The notes under the pieces were generated by a model that had not been told where the DNA came from, searched no databases, and saw nothing but the letters and a program-made list of their open reading frames with translations. Both the position numbers and the translations under genes were made by a program. DNA of 64,000 bases from UBA1413 sp037447215 (lineage in GTDB: Bacteria; Bacteroidota; Bacteroidia; Bacteroidales; Prolixibacteraceae). This document shows positions 10,529 through 18,936 of the stretch, in pieces. Location of the stretch: contig JBBIHB010000001.1 in the NCBI GenBank assembly GCA_037447215.1, positions 191,840-255,839 on the forward strand, in the 5' to 3' direction. Each line of letters begins with the position of its first letter. The stretch's first letter is position 1.

Positions 10529-10534
10529 TGCCGG

Positions 10535-11276
10535 ATACAAATCATCCGTTTCATTTCCACCTGGCTGCCACCAGTAATCAGCCCGCACAAATATATCCCT
10601 GCCTTAAACTCGCCAGCACTGATGATTACGCTTTCGGCATTTATGGGTAAAACTTTGTTGAATCGGGCGGTGTGATAATCTCAGTCACTGCAGTTAGTTG
10701 TTTAACCCGGGTTGGAACAGTAGCCCCGTTTTCGTAATATTCCACTGTAATTTCACCGGCTTCGACAGCTATCCACGTTATAACCCAAAATTTGTATTGA
10801 ATAATTTTTTGCCATGTCATAAAGAATATTCACATCGTTCGTTTTCGAAAGTTTTACATAAAAATTATTGGAAATACCCAGCTTCTTATCCATAATGGTA
10901 TAAGTTGGAGATACTTTTATTATACTTTCTTCATTTTGAAGGTCTTGTATGATAGAAAAATATTCCTCAGTGTCAATTTTATTCAGAAAATCAATTTCAG
11001 TTGTGAAAATTTCTGTTTTTTGTTTATCAAGAGAAATTATATTTTGTGTAGTAAAACTTTTCTGTTGATTTTTAATGTTAAAATCAGGCATAATAGCTCT
11101 GTTTTTAATTATATCCAAAGTGATTTCCCCTTCCGACACTATTGATATCCGGGAATAGTCGATCCCTAAATAAAATTTTTCTCCCTGATAATAATAAAAT
11201 GTTGTTGGTTGGCCTTTGCAAATAAACAGGCAAAAACAGATATAAGCAGTATGTAATATTTAAATTGTGGTTTCAT
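10535..11276 (-). pseudogene. Degenerate T9SS-exported protein: signal peptide, subtilase-prodomain-like region, T9SS tail
   Basis: The ATG at 11276 starts a signal peptide (MKPQFKYYILLISVFACLFA). After NQQH the frame slips by one within a TTTATTATTATC run. The shifted frame gives FYYYQGEKFYLGIDYSRISI and runs to a stop at 10753. This N-terminal region resembles, from memory, the region ahead of S8 peptidase domains in Bacteroidota proteins; the catalytic domain itself is absent. Beyond the stop, a shifted frame reads WIAVEAGEITVEYYENG, and a third frame has a T9SS type A tail (GEFKAGIYLCGLITGG then QVEMKRMI) ending near 10535. It therefore looks like an internally deleted and frameshifted remnant of one or two secreted proteins. 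The start overlaps the stop of the lipoprotein upstream (TAATG). Confidence 0.65.
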
Positions 11277-11755
11277 TATGGGTAATATTGTTGTTTAACT
11301 TCTAACTTAATTGTAGTACTCCCTATAAGTTTCGGAGCAAGGATCGCAACATGCCAGAAACCAGGCATTGCTGTCATATTCATTATGATTTTAACCATTA
11401 GATTATAATCATTGATAGAAGTTTGCTGAAAATGACGACTAATACTATGAACACCGCTTGGCGTAACGCCTGAAGTAAGAAGCAATGAATGTTTTTCGAA
11501 ATCAATTGCAGGGACTACATCTTTTTGACAGGTAATAAACATAAGAAGCTGTTCTGCCGAATTAATAACATAAACTGTATATCTTTTCATGGTTTGCCAA
11601 TTCCAGTTACAAGTGGTTTCCGTTAAGCTAAAATCACTTACGTTCATATTTATAGGATAATTTACTGTTATGTCATTGTTCATTAAGTTATTACAACCTG
11701 AATAAATAATTGCACAAGCGAATCCAACCAATAAAAATTTTAATAACTTTTTCAT
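11276..11755 (-). CDS. Small lipoprotein of unknown function (PrcB-like resemblance)
   Basis: This 159-residue protein has a lipoprotein signal with lipobox YSGC (Cys at about residue 20) and should be anchored in the outer or inner membrane facing the periplasm or surface. The mature part has VINSAEQLLMFITC, then IDFEKHSLLLTSGVTPSGVH, then a C-terminal strand-rich half. This resembles a small family that sits next to secreted proteases in Bacteroidales, and a PrcB-like (protease-complex) fold is a possible reading. Its stop overlaps the start of the subtilase-prodomain-like pseudogene by one base (TAATG), implying translational coupling and a functional pair before decay. The function was not recognised with certainty. 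The frame itself is intact. Confidence 0.6.
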   Translation of the reverse strand: MKKLLKFLLVGFACAIIYSGCNNLMNNDITVNYPINMNVSDFSLTETTCNWNWQTMKRYTVYVINSAEQLLMFITCQKDVVPAIDFEKHSLLLTSGVTPSGVHSISRHFQQTSINDYNLMVKIIMNMTAMPGFWHVAILAPKLIGSTTIKLEVKQQYYP

Positions 11756-11768
11756 GATTCATTTCCTC

Positions 11769-12158
11769 CTATTCCGTTAAAACCATACGTTTCATGTCAA
11801 TCTGTTTGCCGTCGGCAATAAGCCCATACAAGTAAACCCCTGCAATAAACTTTGGCCAAATAAGTTGACCTTCATCGTTATAATAACTATAACCTTCCTT
11901 TTTTAACATACTAAGATTTAATATCCCATTAACAACTTCATAAGTTGCACCAATTGAATCAATAAAAATACAGTTTCCTCTTCCAAAGTTTTCAACTACA
12001 TTCCATTTATTTAAATCTAATGAACTCTGGCTAAAATCCTCACTAAAAATTGTATAAGACCAATTTTTATCCCAATCGCGAGGATTATAAGGTAACAATT
12101 GAGCATAAATTTTTAAATCTATCACTATAATAAAAATGAGAGTAATTAATGTTTTCAT
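11769..12158 (-). pseudogene. Chimeric remnant: N-terminus of a GH16/laminarinase-like secreted protein joined to a T9SS sorting tail
   Basis: The 129-codon frame begins with a signal peptide (MKTLITLIFIIVIDLKIYAQ). About 85 residues follow that look like the first strands of a GH16-type jelly roll (FSEDFSQSSLDLNKWNVVEN, then YEVVNGILNLSMLKKEG). Without any linker it then turns into the last 23-25 residues of a T9SS type A sorting domain (AGVYLYGLIADGKQIDMKRM). A functional jelly roll needs over 200 residues, and the sorting domain is usually 70-80 residues. The gene is therefore best read as the product of an internal in-frame deletion. The frame is still open, so a small secreted peptide could in principle be made. 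It lies 13 bp upstream of the lipoprotein gene on the same strand. Confidence 0.55.
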
Positions 12159-12168
12159 ATTCAGAATG

Positions 12169-12807
12169 TTAAAAATTTGAACAAATACTTATCCCATAAA
12201 CAAAAGATTTATATTGCCAATCATTATTATCTGACAATAAAATTCTATATCCAATAAAAGGCGCCAAGCTGATTGTGCCACCATTAAACTGTATCAGTCT
12301 TTGAGCGATGCCAAGATTTACATCGGTATAAAAGCGGTCAAATTTTGTTGGAATTTTGTAATATGACTGGTTTTTCCCAAAATATTCTGCATGGATACGA
12401 TATCCGGGGATAATCCCCAAGTAGGCAGAATAGATAATTGATGCACCAGTTTTTGCTTCAAAGTAGAAAGGCAGGCTTAGGTCGAAAAGTGAATGCCGCC
12501 GGGTTTATTCTGATGAGAAAGGCCACCAACCAAAATCATCGCGCCACACAAGCCTGCTTACACTTTCAAACCAATTGTGTTCCCCATACATAAACCCTAT
12601 ACCGGTTGAGAATTTGACTGTGTTGTTCAACTTGTGGTGGGACAGTAACTCAAGTCCCGGATCAACCGAATAATTATAATCGTTATCCTGATTTGTTAAA
12701 ACAGGGTGTTGTAGTTTCATGTTTATACTAAACCGATAGACCATATTCTGCGATTTTGCATTGATGCTGATGATTGATAATACAATGGCGATTATTAAGA
12801 ATTGCAT
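12169..12807 (-). pseudogene. Predicted outer-membrane beta-barrel-like protein interrupted by an in-frame TAA
   Basis: The ATG at 12807 opens a signal peptide (MQFLIIAIVLSIISINAKSQ) and a strand-rich protein. A TAA at 12505-12507 stops it after WWPFSSE. The same frame resumes directly (TRRHSLFDLSLPFYFEAKTG) and runs to a stop at 12169, giving 213 codons in all. The alternating hydrophobic/aromatic pattern and terminal aromatic residue (SICSNF) suggest a small outer-membrane barrel of the porin-family type. No function is recognised. One base change would restore the gene. It belongs to the decayed patch at 10.5-12.8 kb, so a real nonsense mutation is plausible. Confidence 0.6.
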
Positions 12808-13279
12808 ATTGGAGTGAATTATTTTTATAATTCATAACCTAGGTAATTTTAAAAATCCGTATTACCTCCTTACTTTACGTAAGGCGGCAAAAACAATAAA
12901 AGTATTCATGGAAGGAAAGTTGATATATAAATTTTTTTCATACAAAATGGTTCCTGTCAATTTAATATCAATAATTTTGTCTTGATTAACTGCTGGTTGT
13001 GTTTTTGGGTATTTTCCCGGTATTAAACTATATGTTGAAAACTGGATTCCAACACATCAATCACTTGTATTTAAGGCTAATGTCATATTCCTGGTTTTTT
13101 AAATTGGCCAGCGTTGCTCCAGGCGTACAGGAGCTACATTGGCTTTTGTTTTTAAATTTATGGATAAAATATTTAAAAAGTAATAGCAGGTTTACAGGGC
13201 AATCCCCCCCATACAAAAACAGTTTTAATGTAGAGATAATAAGGGGTTTAGGCAAAATGATAGAAAATGTTAAATATTT
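12808..13279. other. Gene-poor stretch with two short inverted repeats
   Basis: No convincing coding sequence is present. The stretch is AT-rich and separates the decayed patch from recR. Two neighbouring hairpins occur: AGGTAAT/ATTACCT (arms 12841-12847 and 12861-12867) and CCTTAC/GTAAGG (arms 12868-12873 and 12879-12884). They may act as weak terminators or protein-binding sites. The remainder, to 13279, holds nothing I can name. Confidence 0.5.
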
Positions 13280-13906
13280 TTATCGACTCATACTCTGCTC
13301 AAAATCAAGGCGGTTTACAATGGAGCGGCCAAGGGTAATTTCATCGGTGTATTCCAGGTCGTCGCCTACAGATATTCCCCGGGCCAGAGTAGTAACAACC
13401 ACACTGAATGGCTTTAGCTTACGAAAAATATAATAATTGGTGGTATCGCCTTCCATGGTTGTGGGCAAGGCCAGAATTACTTCATCAATACCGCCTGCTT
13501 CAACTCTTTTGATCAGTGAGTCGATTTCGAGATGCGATGGGGCAATTCCATCCATTGGTGAAATAATGCCGCCCAAAACATGGTATAAACCATTGAACTG
13601 ATGGGTATTTTCGACCGACATCACATCCCTGATATTTTCGACAACACAAACAATTGAAGGATTACGCGAAGGATTTGAGCAAATTGTACAAACTTCGGTA
13701 TCGGACACATTATGGCAAATCCTGCAATGAACAATTTCGTTCCGCAGACGAACCACCGACTCACCAAACCGTGTAACCGCTTCCTTATCCTGTCTGAGTA
13801 AATGCAAAACCAATCTTAATGCAGTTTTTTTCCCGATGCCAGGGAGTTTCGAAAATTCGTTTACAGCATTTTCGAGTAACCTCGAAGAATAATTTTCGAT
13901 ATGCAT
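13280..13906 (-). CDS. recR: Recombination mediator protein RecR
   Basis: The protein has 208 residues, close to the usual 198-205. The order is the helix-hairpin-helix LPGIGKKTALRL (about residues 21-32), a zinc finger with Cys61, Cys64, Cys73 and Cys76, a Toprim domain beginning VCVVENIRDVMSVE, and a C-terminal Walker-like region (GDDLEYTDEITLGRSI). RecR acts with RecF/RecO to load RecA on gapped DNA. It lies 9 bp downstream of the deoxynucleoside kinase on the same strand, so the two probably share a transcript. All family features are intact. Confidence 0.95.
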   Translation of the reverse strand: MHIENYSSRLLENAVNEFSKLPGIGKKTALRLVLHLLRQDKEAVTRFGESVVRLRNEIVHCRICHNVSDTEVCTICSNPSRNPSIVCVVENIRDVMSVENTHQFNGLYHVLGGIISPMDGIAPSHLEIDSLIKRVEAGGIDEVILALPTTMEGDTTNYYIFRKLKPFSVVVTTLARGISVGDDLEYTDEITLGRSIVNRLDFEQSMSR

Positions 13907-13915
13907 TTTTAAATA

Positions 13916-14530
13916 TTAAAAAAGGCCATGTATTAATGCGTCAATTTTGTTGATTACCGTGCTCAAATCTTCTTTACTGGTAGCAAAATTAAGTTCATCA
14001 ACATTAATAATGAGCAACTTACCCAAAGTATAGCCTTTTATCCATTTCTCATATCTGTCGTTGAGTTGCCGCAGGTAATCGAGCCGGATAGAATTTTCGT
14101 ATTCTCTCCCGCGTTTCTCAATCTGGTTGACGAGGGTAGGAATTGTAGCCCTGAGGTAAATCAGGAGATCGGGTGGCTGAACCAGGCTTGTCATCAGGTC
14201 GAATAGTGTTTTATAGTTTTTGAAATCGCGGGTGCTCATCAATCCCATAGAATGAAGGTTAGGGGCAAAAATCTCTGCATCTTCATATATAGTCCTATCC
14301 TGAACAATTGTTTTCCCCGACTTGCGGATTTCCAATATCTGGTTGAACCTCGAATTCAGAAAGTAAATCTGAAGATTGAACGACCAGCGTTGCATATCGT
14401 TGTAGAAATCGTTGAGATAGGGATTATCGTCCACATCTTCGTAATTGGCTGACCATCCGTAATGTTTAGAAAGAAGCTCGGTCAGGGTAGTTTTGCCTGC
14501 ACCAATGTTTCCGGCGACTGCAATATGCAT
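13916..14530 (-). CDS. Deoxynucleoside (deoxyadenosine/deoxyguanosine-type) kinase
   Basis: This 204-residue dNK-family enzyme has a P-loop GNIGAGKT at residues 7-14, the substrate Glu/Arg region (NYEDVDDNPYLNDFY), the DRT motif in IVQDRTIYEDAEIFA and a lid with IEKRGREYENSIRLDYL. It phosphorylates deoxynucleosides for salvage in the cytoplasm. Its short length and EDVDDNPYL signature match the bacterial dAK/dGK group. It sits between the GH3-family gene (41 bp upstream) and recR (9 bp downstream) on the minus strand. Confidence 0.9.
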   Translation of the reverse strand: MHIAVAGNIGAGKTTLTELLSKHYGWSANYEDVDDNPYLNDFYNDMQRWSFNLQIYFLNSRFNQILEIRKSGKTIVQDRTIYEDAEIFAPNLHSMGLMSTRDFKNYKTLFDLMTSLVQPPDLLIYLRATIPTLVNQIEKRGREYENSIRLDYLRQLNDRYEKWIKGYTLGKLLIINVDELNFATSKEDLSTVINKIDALIHGLF

Positions 14531-14571
14531 AGTTTCGATTTTTTAAGTTGCAACAAATTTAACAGCTATTT

Positions 14572-16083
14572 TCAATTCAACAATTCGAGAAGTTGATCTA
14601 AATATTGACGATCGTTCGATAATCGGGGAATTTTATTTTGCCCTCCGATCTTACCTCTCATTTTCATCCACTTATAAAAAGTACCCTGAGGGGCGTTTAC
14701 TAAATGGGGCATTTCGAGGGTCAGGTTTTTATGCCGTTTGGCTTCATAGTCCGAATTGAGCATTTTCAGGGCATTATCGAGGCACGAAACAAACTGTTCG
14801 AGGGTTTGTGGCTGTTTCTGAAATTCGATAATCCACTGGTGCGCACCTTTATTACCCAACCCCATAAAAACAGGACCTGCGGTATATTCGCTGATAATGG
14901 CACCGGTACTTTCACAGGCAATCCGCAAAGCCTGTTCGGCATTATCAACAATCACCTCTTCTCCAAATGCGTTGATGAAGTGTTTCGTCCTTCCGGTAAT
15001 TTTTATTTTATACGGATACTTTGATGTGAACTTTACTGTGTCGCCGATAATATATCGCCATAAACCCCCATTTGTACTGATAACCATGGCATAATTTTCG
15101 TCCATCTCCACCTCCGAAAGTGGAAGAACTGTTGGGTTACTGCTCCCCCACTCCGTCATGGGAATAAATTCATAGAACACTCCTATATCGAGCATTAGCA
15201 ACATATCGTGGGTACTTGGGTTATCCTGAATGGCAAAAAAACCTTCGGAAGCATTGTAAGTTTCCATATAATTCATGGAAGGTGAAGGGATGATTTCCCT
15301 GAATTGCTCCCTGTATGGATCGAAATTCACACCTCCGTGAATAAACAGTTCAAGGTTAGGCCATACTTCAAGAATATTTGACTTTCCAGTCCTCTCGAGT
15401 ACTTTTTTTAACATTACAAGGTACCACGATGGTACACCTGCCATACTGGTAACATTTTTGTTGACCGACGTATCTATAATTTTATCAATTTTCTCTTCAA
15501 ACTCTTCAATCAGGGCGATCCCGGGCGGAGGAATCCGGATAAATTCTGTCCAGAATGGAACATTTTCAATAAGAATAGCCGACAAGTCGCCGTAATAGGA
15601 TTTGTTGCCGAAATTATTTATACGGGTGCTGCCTCCAAGTGTCAGCGATTTGCCCCATATCAGATTGGTTTCGGGGTGGTTTTTTAAATATAGGGCAAGA
15701 ACATCTTTCCCACCCCTGAAATGACAATCCTCGAGTGCTTCACTGGTAACCGGAATAAATTTGCTTTTGTCGCTGGTAGTCCCCGATGATTTGGCAAACC
15801 ACTTCACCTCACCCGGCCAGAGAATATCACGCTCACCCTGCCTCAATCGGTCAACCCAGGGTTTAATATCTTCGTAGTTCTGAAGTGGCACTCTTTTCTG
15901 ATATTCCTTAACAGAGGTTATACCAGAGTAATCGAACTTTTTCCCCCATTCGGTATCGGCAGCCAACCTAATCAGATCAGAAAACATTTTCTGCTGGATA
16001 TCGCGGGGATACTTCCCATACAATTCAATCTGATATATACGATTGACATTAAGCCAGTTAATTATAGAATTCAAAAACGGCAT
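14572..16083 (-). CDS. GH3-family acyl-adenylate/amidosynthetase-like enzyme
   Basis: The frame is extendable to a TTG at 16101, but a perfect -7 element covers 16099-16106, so the ATG at 16083 (MPFLNSIINWLNVNRIYQIE) is preferred; this gives 503 residues. The adenylate-forming signature is clear: WFAKSSGTTSDKSKFIPVT (P-loop-like ATP site), GVNFDPYREQF, NYMETYNASEGFFA and the hinge region GDTVKFTSKYPYKIKITGR. Plant GH3 enzymes conjugate amino acids to acyl hormones. The bacterial homologues common in Bacteroidota have no established substrate. It is probably the promoter-proximal gene of a GH3-dNK-recR transcript. Confidence 0.85.
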   Translation of the reverse strand: MPFLNSIINWLNVNRIYQIELYGKYPRDIQQKMFSDLIRLAADTEWGKKFDYSGITSVKEYQKRVPLQNYEDIKPWVDRLRQGERDILWPGEVKWFAKSSGTTSDKSKFIPVTSEALEDCHFRGGKDVLALYLKNHPETNLIWGKSLTLGGSTRINNFGNKSYYGDLSAILIENVPFWTEFIRIPPPGIALIEEFEEKIDKIIDTSVNKNVTSMAGVPSWYLVMLKKVLERTGKSNILEVWPNLELFIHGGVNFDPYREQFREIIPSPSMNYMETYNASEGFFAIQDNPSTHDMLLMLDIGVFYEFIPMTEWGSSNPTVLPLSEVEMDENYAMVISTNGGLWRYIIGDTVKFTSKYPYKIKITGRTKHFINAFGEEVIVDNAEQALRIACESTGAIISEYTAGPVFMGLGNKGAHQWIIEFQKQPQTLEQFVSCLDNALKMLNSDYEAKRHKNLTLEMPHLVNAPQGTFYKWMKMRGKIGGQNKIPRLSNDRQYLDQLLELLN

Positions 16084-16098
16084 ATCCTGATTTTTGTC

Positions 16099-16126
16099 CA
16101 AAATTAGAAAATTTTATCCGCCCAAA
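16099..16126 (-). promoter_or_regulatory. Bacteroidota-type promoter for the GH3-family gene
   Basis: On the minus strand TAATTTTG (16106-16099) matches TAnnTTTG exactly, with TTTG at 16126-16123. The spacer is 16 nt, shorter than the usual 19-21. It implies transcription starting near 16092, so the TTG at 16101 cannot be the start codon. Confidence 0.45.
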
Positions 16127-16180
16127 AGGCTGGTATAGTTTTTTTGTACCTTTAGCCATCTAAAATACTTTTCCATCATT

Positions 16181-16705
16181 ATGAATTACATAGATATCAT
16201 ATTACTGATCCTGATTCTCCTTTCAGCCATTAATGGGTTCAGAAAGGGTTTCATCGAAGAATTGGCCGGCCTTGCGGCATTAATTTTAGGTATCTGGGCG
16301 GCACTGCAATTTTCGGGGCTCATTGCACAGCTCATTACTGAAAATTTTGATTACCAGAGTCGATTCCTTTCGGTAATTGCTTTTTTGGTAACATTTATTA
16401 TAGTCCTGATAATTGTAAACATAATCGGCGCAATGGTAAGTAAATTAATAAAATCAATTCATTTAGGTTTTTTGAATCAATTGGCAGGTTTGGTTTTCGG
16501 GGTTGTAAAAGGTGCCCTTGTGTTGTCTGTTTTTCTGGTAGTATTCAACAAACTCGATCAGGATGTGCATTTGATTTCGAAAGAGGCAAAACAAAACTCC
16601 CGGATGTATGAACCCGTAAAAAACTTTGCACCATCAGTATTCCCTTTTCTCGATTTCTGGGGCGAATTAGATCAGAAAGAAAAGTCCGGTGAGCAAATTC
16701 ATTAG
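16181..16705 (+). CDS. CvpA-family inner-membrane protein
   Basis: The protein has 174 residues, with four hydrophobic segments (about 2-18, 24-46, 62-86 and 100-122), and it opens MNYIDIILLILILLSAINGF-RKGF, the hallmark of CvpA. The tail ends in a soluble region rich in charged residues. The E. coli member is needed for colicin V production and affects the cell envelope; the exact biochemical role is not established. It is followed after 6 bp by the ATP-grasp-like gene, so the two are likely cotranscribed. The upstream TACCTTTA (16147-16154) is one base off a -7 box. Confidence 0.88.
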   Translation: MNYIDIILLILILLSAINGFRKGFIEELAGLAALILGIWAALQFSGLIAQLITENFDYQSRFLSVIAFLVTFIIVLIIVNIIGAMVSKLIKSIHLGFLNQLAGLVFGVVKGALVLSVFLVVFNKLDQDVHLISKEAKQNSRMYEPVKNFAPSVFPFLDFWGELDQKEKSGEQIH

Positions 16706-16711
16706 CACATT

Positions 16712-17962
16712 ATGCCGGGTCCCGATATTTTCCTGTTCAATCCTACCTGCGATTTTGCCATAGCCAACAAAACAGCGAGCTGGAAGCCTAATTTGCTGCT
16801 GCAAACGATGGAGAGGGATCTTACAAACTTGCCGCAGTTTTTATGCCAGCAAAACGATATAGTCCTTGTTCACGAAATCCCATCAGAGCAGCTTCTTAAA
16901 AATCTTCACCTCGCAGGTTTTACAATTCCCCGTTTTAAAACCATTACTGAATCTCTCAGCGACCAAATCTTTATTTCGGAACCCATATCACACCTCAGGC
17001 CATGGGGTTGGAGTCCGGCAGCCCATAACCTTTTAAAACCTTTTAAAGCATCATGCAGTAAAACTTTTTATAAATCGCCCATCAGCAACTGGAACGAACA
17101 GCAACGCAGGCTTTTCAGCCGCTCAACAGCACTCGGTCTTTTAGATAGCATGTTAAAGAATTACAAACACAAATCGTTTATCGACGCAGGTTTTTTACCA
17201 CAACCTTGCGATTCGGTCGAACAGATCGAAAAACTTTACCTGAAATGGGGAAAACTTATGGTAAAGCTCCCCTGGAGTAGCTCGGGCAGGGGGTTACAGC
17301 AAGTTACCAGTTACCCTTTACATAAATCAATCAGGCAACGATTGGAGGGAATGATACAAAACCAGGGGATTGTTATGGTTGAACCGTTGCTGAATAAAAT
17401 TTTTGATTTAGGCTTTCTTTATGAAATTCTCCCGGATGGTATTCAATTTCTTGGCTATTCGAGGTTTTTTACCGACAGTAAGGGCCAGTACAAGGGAAAT
17501 TATCTTAAAGGATATCCCACATCCGTACCCCACGTTGAAAAAAGATTCATCGATTCGATGGAAAAATTACTCCCTTCCATTCACATCCAAATGTTAACAG
17601 AAATGGAAATTCCATCGCACTATCATGGCCCAATCGGTATTGACACTTTGATATTCCGCGATGATGCCGGTTTACTCAAAATCAATCCAATCCTCGAAAT
17701 CAACTGGAGATATACAATGGGGCATGTGGCATTGAATATAGAAAAACGGATTATCCCAAAATCGGTAGGAACATTCGGAATCTGGTTCAACAAACATAAA
17801 TCATTTACCAGATATGCTTTGGAAAGAATTCAAAGCCATCCCCTTACTTTAGAATCAGGAATGGTCGCTTCAGGATTTGTCCCTATTTCTGAATTTACAA
17901 AGGACAACATTTTTGGTGCTTATCTCGATGTTGTCAATTCTCCCTTGTCTCCGTCATTTTAA
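16712..17962 (+). CDS. Uncharacterised ATP-grasp-like protein
   Basis: I do not recognise a named family. The protein has 416 residues, no signal peptide and no membrane segment. It starts PDIFLFNPTCDFAIANKTAS. A central block VKLPWSSSGRGL at residues 184-195 looks like the Lys-plus-glycine-rich nucleotide-binding loop of ATP-grasp enzymes. The stretch GPIGIDTLIF (306-315), followed by INPILEINWRYTMG (324-337), looks like the metal-binding acidic/Asn pair of the same fold. The expected activity is ATP-dependent carboxylate-amine or similar ligation on an unknown substrate. It follows cvpA by 6 bp and overlaps the 3' end of the convergent DUF1338 gene by 29 bp. Confidence 0.7.
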   Translation: MPGPDIFLFNPTCDFAIANKTASWKPNLLLQTMERDLTNLPQFLCQQNDIVLVHEIPSEQLLKNLHLAGFTIPRFKTITESLSDQIFISEPISHLRPWGWSPAAHNLLKPFKASCSKTFYKSPISNWNEQQRRLFSRSTALGLLDSMLKNYKHKSFIDAGFLPQPCDSVEQIEKLYLKWGKLMVKLPWSSSGRGLQQVTSYPLHKSIRQRLEGMIQNQGIVMVEPLLNKIFDLGFLYEILPDGIQFLGYSRFFTDSKGQYKGNYLKGYPTSVPHVEKRFIDSMEKLLPSIHIQMLTEMEIPSHYHGPIGIDTLIFRDDAGLLKINPILEINWRYTMGHVALNIEKRIIPKSVGTFGIWFNKHKSFTRYALERIQSHPLTLESGMVASGFVPISEFTKDNIFGAYLDVVNSPLSPSF

Positions 17963-18860
17963 ATAGTTGGGTATCCTGATCGGGAATAAAGCCTGTAAAC
18001 AATTTTTCACCTCCCTCGCCGATGATATAACCGCGCTCTGTAAATTCATAATAGGCATAAGTCCAATCCATCTCTTCAATTTCGCCATTCTCACCCCTGA
18101 AAGGAATGGTTTCCTTCACAGCAAGTGTTGCCGATTGCCTGAGGATGCTCCCCTTTTTCCCTTCAAGTTCGTTTTTCATAGGAATACCTTCCTCTGCCAT
18201 TGCCCTGCAGGTAGTTTCAATATCGGGCCAAATAGAGACACCCTGAAAATTGATTGCAGCAGCAAAATGGTTTACAGAATTTCCATGAAGTAGGGTCCAT
18301 GCTGCATATGGTGAAACATCATTGATTTTTAATAAATCATCCTTTGTGGGCAGTTTCCAGGGCCTTCTGAAATACCCGGTCAATTCTTCAACAAGAATTT
18401 CACCTGCCTCGTTGGTGATTGAACCCTTGTTGCCGAGATTATTCAAGAGTTCGATAGCTTCATCGGAAATCAGATAATGAGTTTCGGCAACACAATCGTT
18501 AATTATAAACTGAGCCCAGCCGGGCAATTCAGCAACTTCGAGCTGGCTGACAAATATTTTTGGCAATAATGGGTCGGGATGCTCAAAATGGGCAGCAGTT
18601 GCCTTCATTTTAGAAAATTTATATTTCCCCGACTTCTGGTAGTTCAGTATTTCGAACAGATGACCCAATGCTTTGATCCCATTGGGTTGCTCTCCTGTAT
18701 TTGTATTGAAAGTACGGAAAGAAATATGGTCATGCGCCACCTTTCCCCCTTTTTCGGTAACCAGGTCGGAATAAATCCGTGCATAGGGTACGCGTCGGAT
18801 GTATTGCTGCCAAAGGTTTTCAGTCAAACCTTTCATCAGCTTGACAGATGTTGTTTTCAT
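17934..18860 (-). CDS. DUF1338 family, 2-oxoadipate dioxygenase/decarboxylase-like (HglS-type)
   Basis: The protein has 308 residues. The vicinal-oxygen-chelate metal site of HglS-type enzymes can be picked out: a first His in VAHDHISFRTF (about residues 42-52), a second in GNSVNHFAAAI (about 195-205) and a Glu in TYAYYEFTERGY (about 270-281). In Pseudomonas the family converts 2-oxoadipate to 2-hydroxyglutarate in D-lysine catabolism. No lysine-catabolic neighbours are seen here, so the substrate is inferred from family only. The 3' end overlaps the convergent ATP-grasp-like gene by 29 bp. Confidence 0.85.
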   Translation of the reverse strand: MKTTSVKLMKGLTENLWQQYIRRVPYARIYSDLVTEKGGKVAHDHISFRTFNTNTGEQPNGIKALGHLFEILNYQKSGKYKFSKMKATAAHFEHPDPLLPKIFVSQLEVAELPGWAQFIINDCVAETHYLISDEAIELLNNLGNKGSITNEAGEILVEELTGYFRRPWKLPTKDDLLKINDVSPYAAWTLLHGNSVNHFAAAINFQGVSIWPDIETTCRAMAEEGIPMKNELEGKKGSILRQSATLAVKETIPFRGENGEIEEMDWTYAYYEFTERGYIIGEGGEKLFTGFIPDQDTQLFKMTETREN

Positions 18861-18936
18861 AAAAACAGTATTTTTTTATTAAACTGAAAACTGCTGCTTC
18901 AGGTTACCAAAAAAAATATGTTTTACAATATTTTTT

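Noticed and set aside
12999..13433. A 144-codon plus-strand frame
   Set aside because: It overlaps the 3' end of recR on the other strand and has a composition of non-coding AT-rich DNA.
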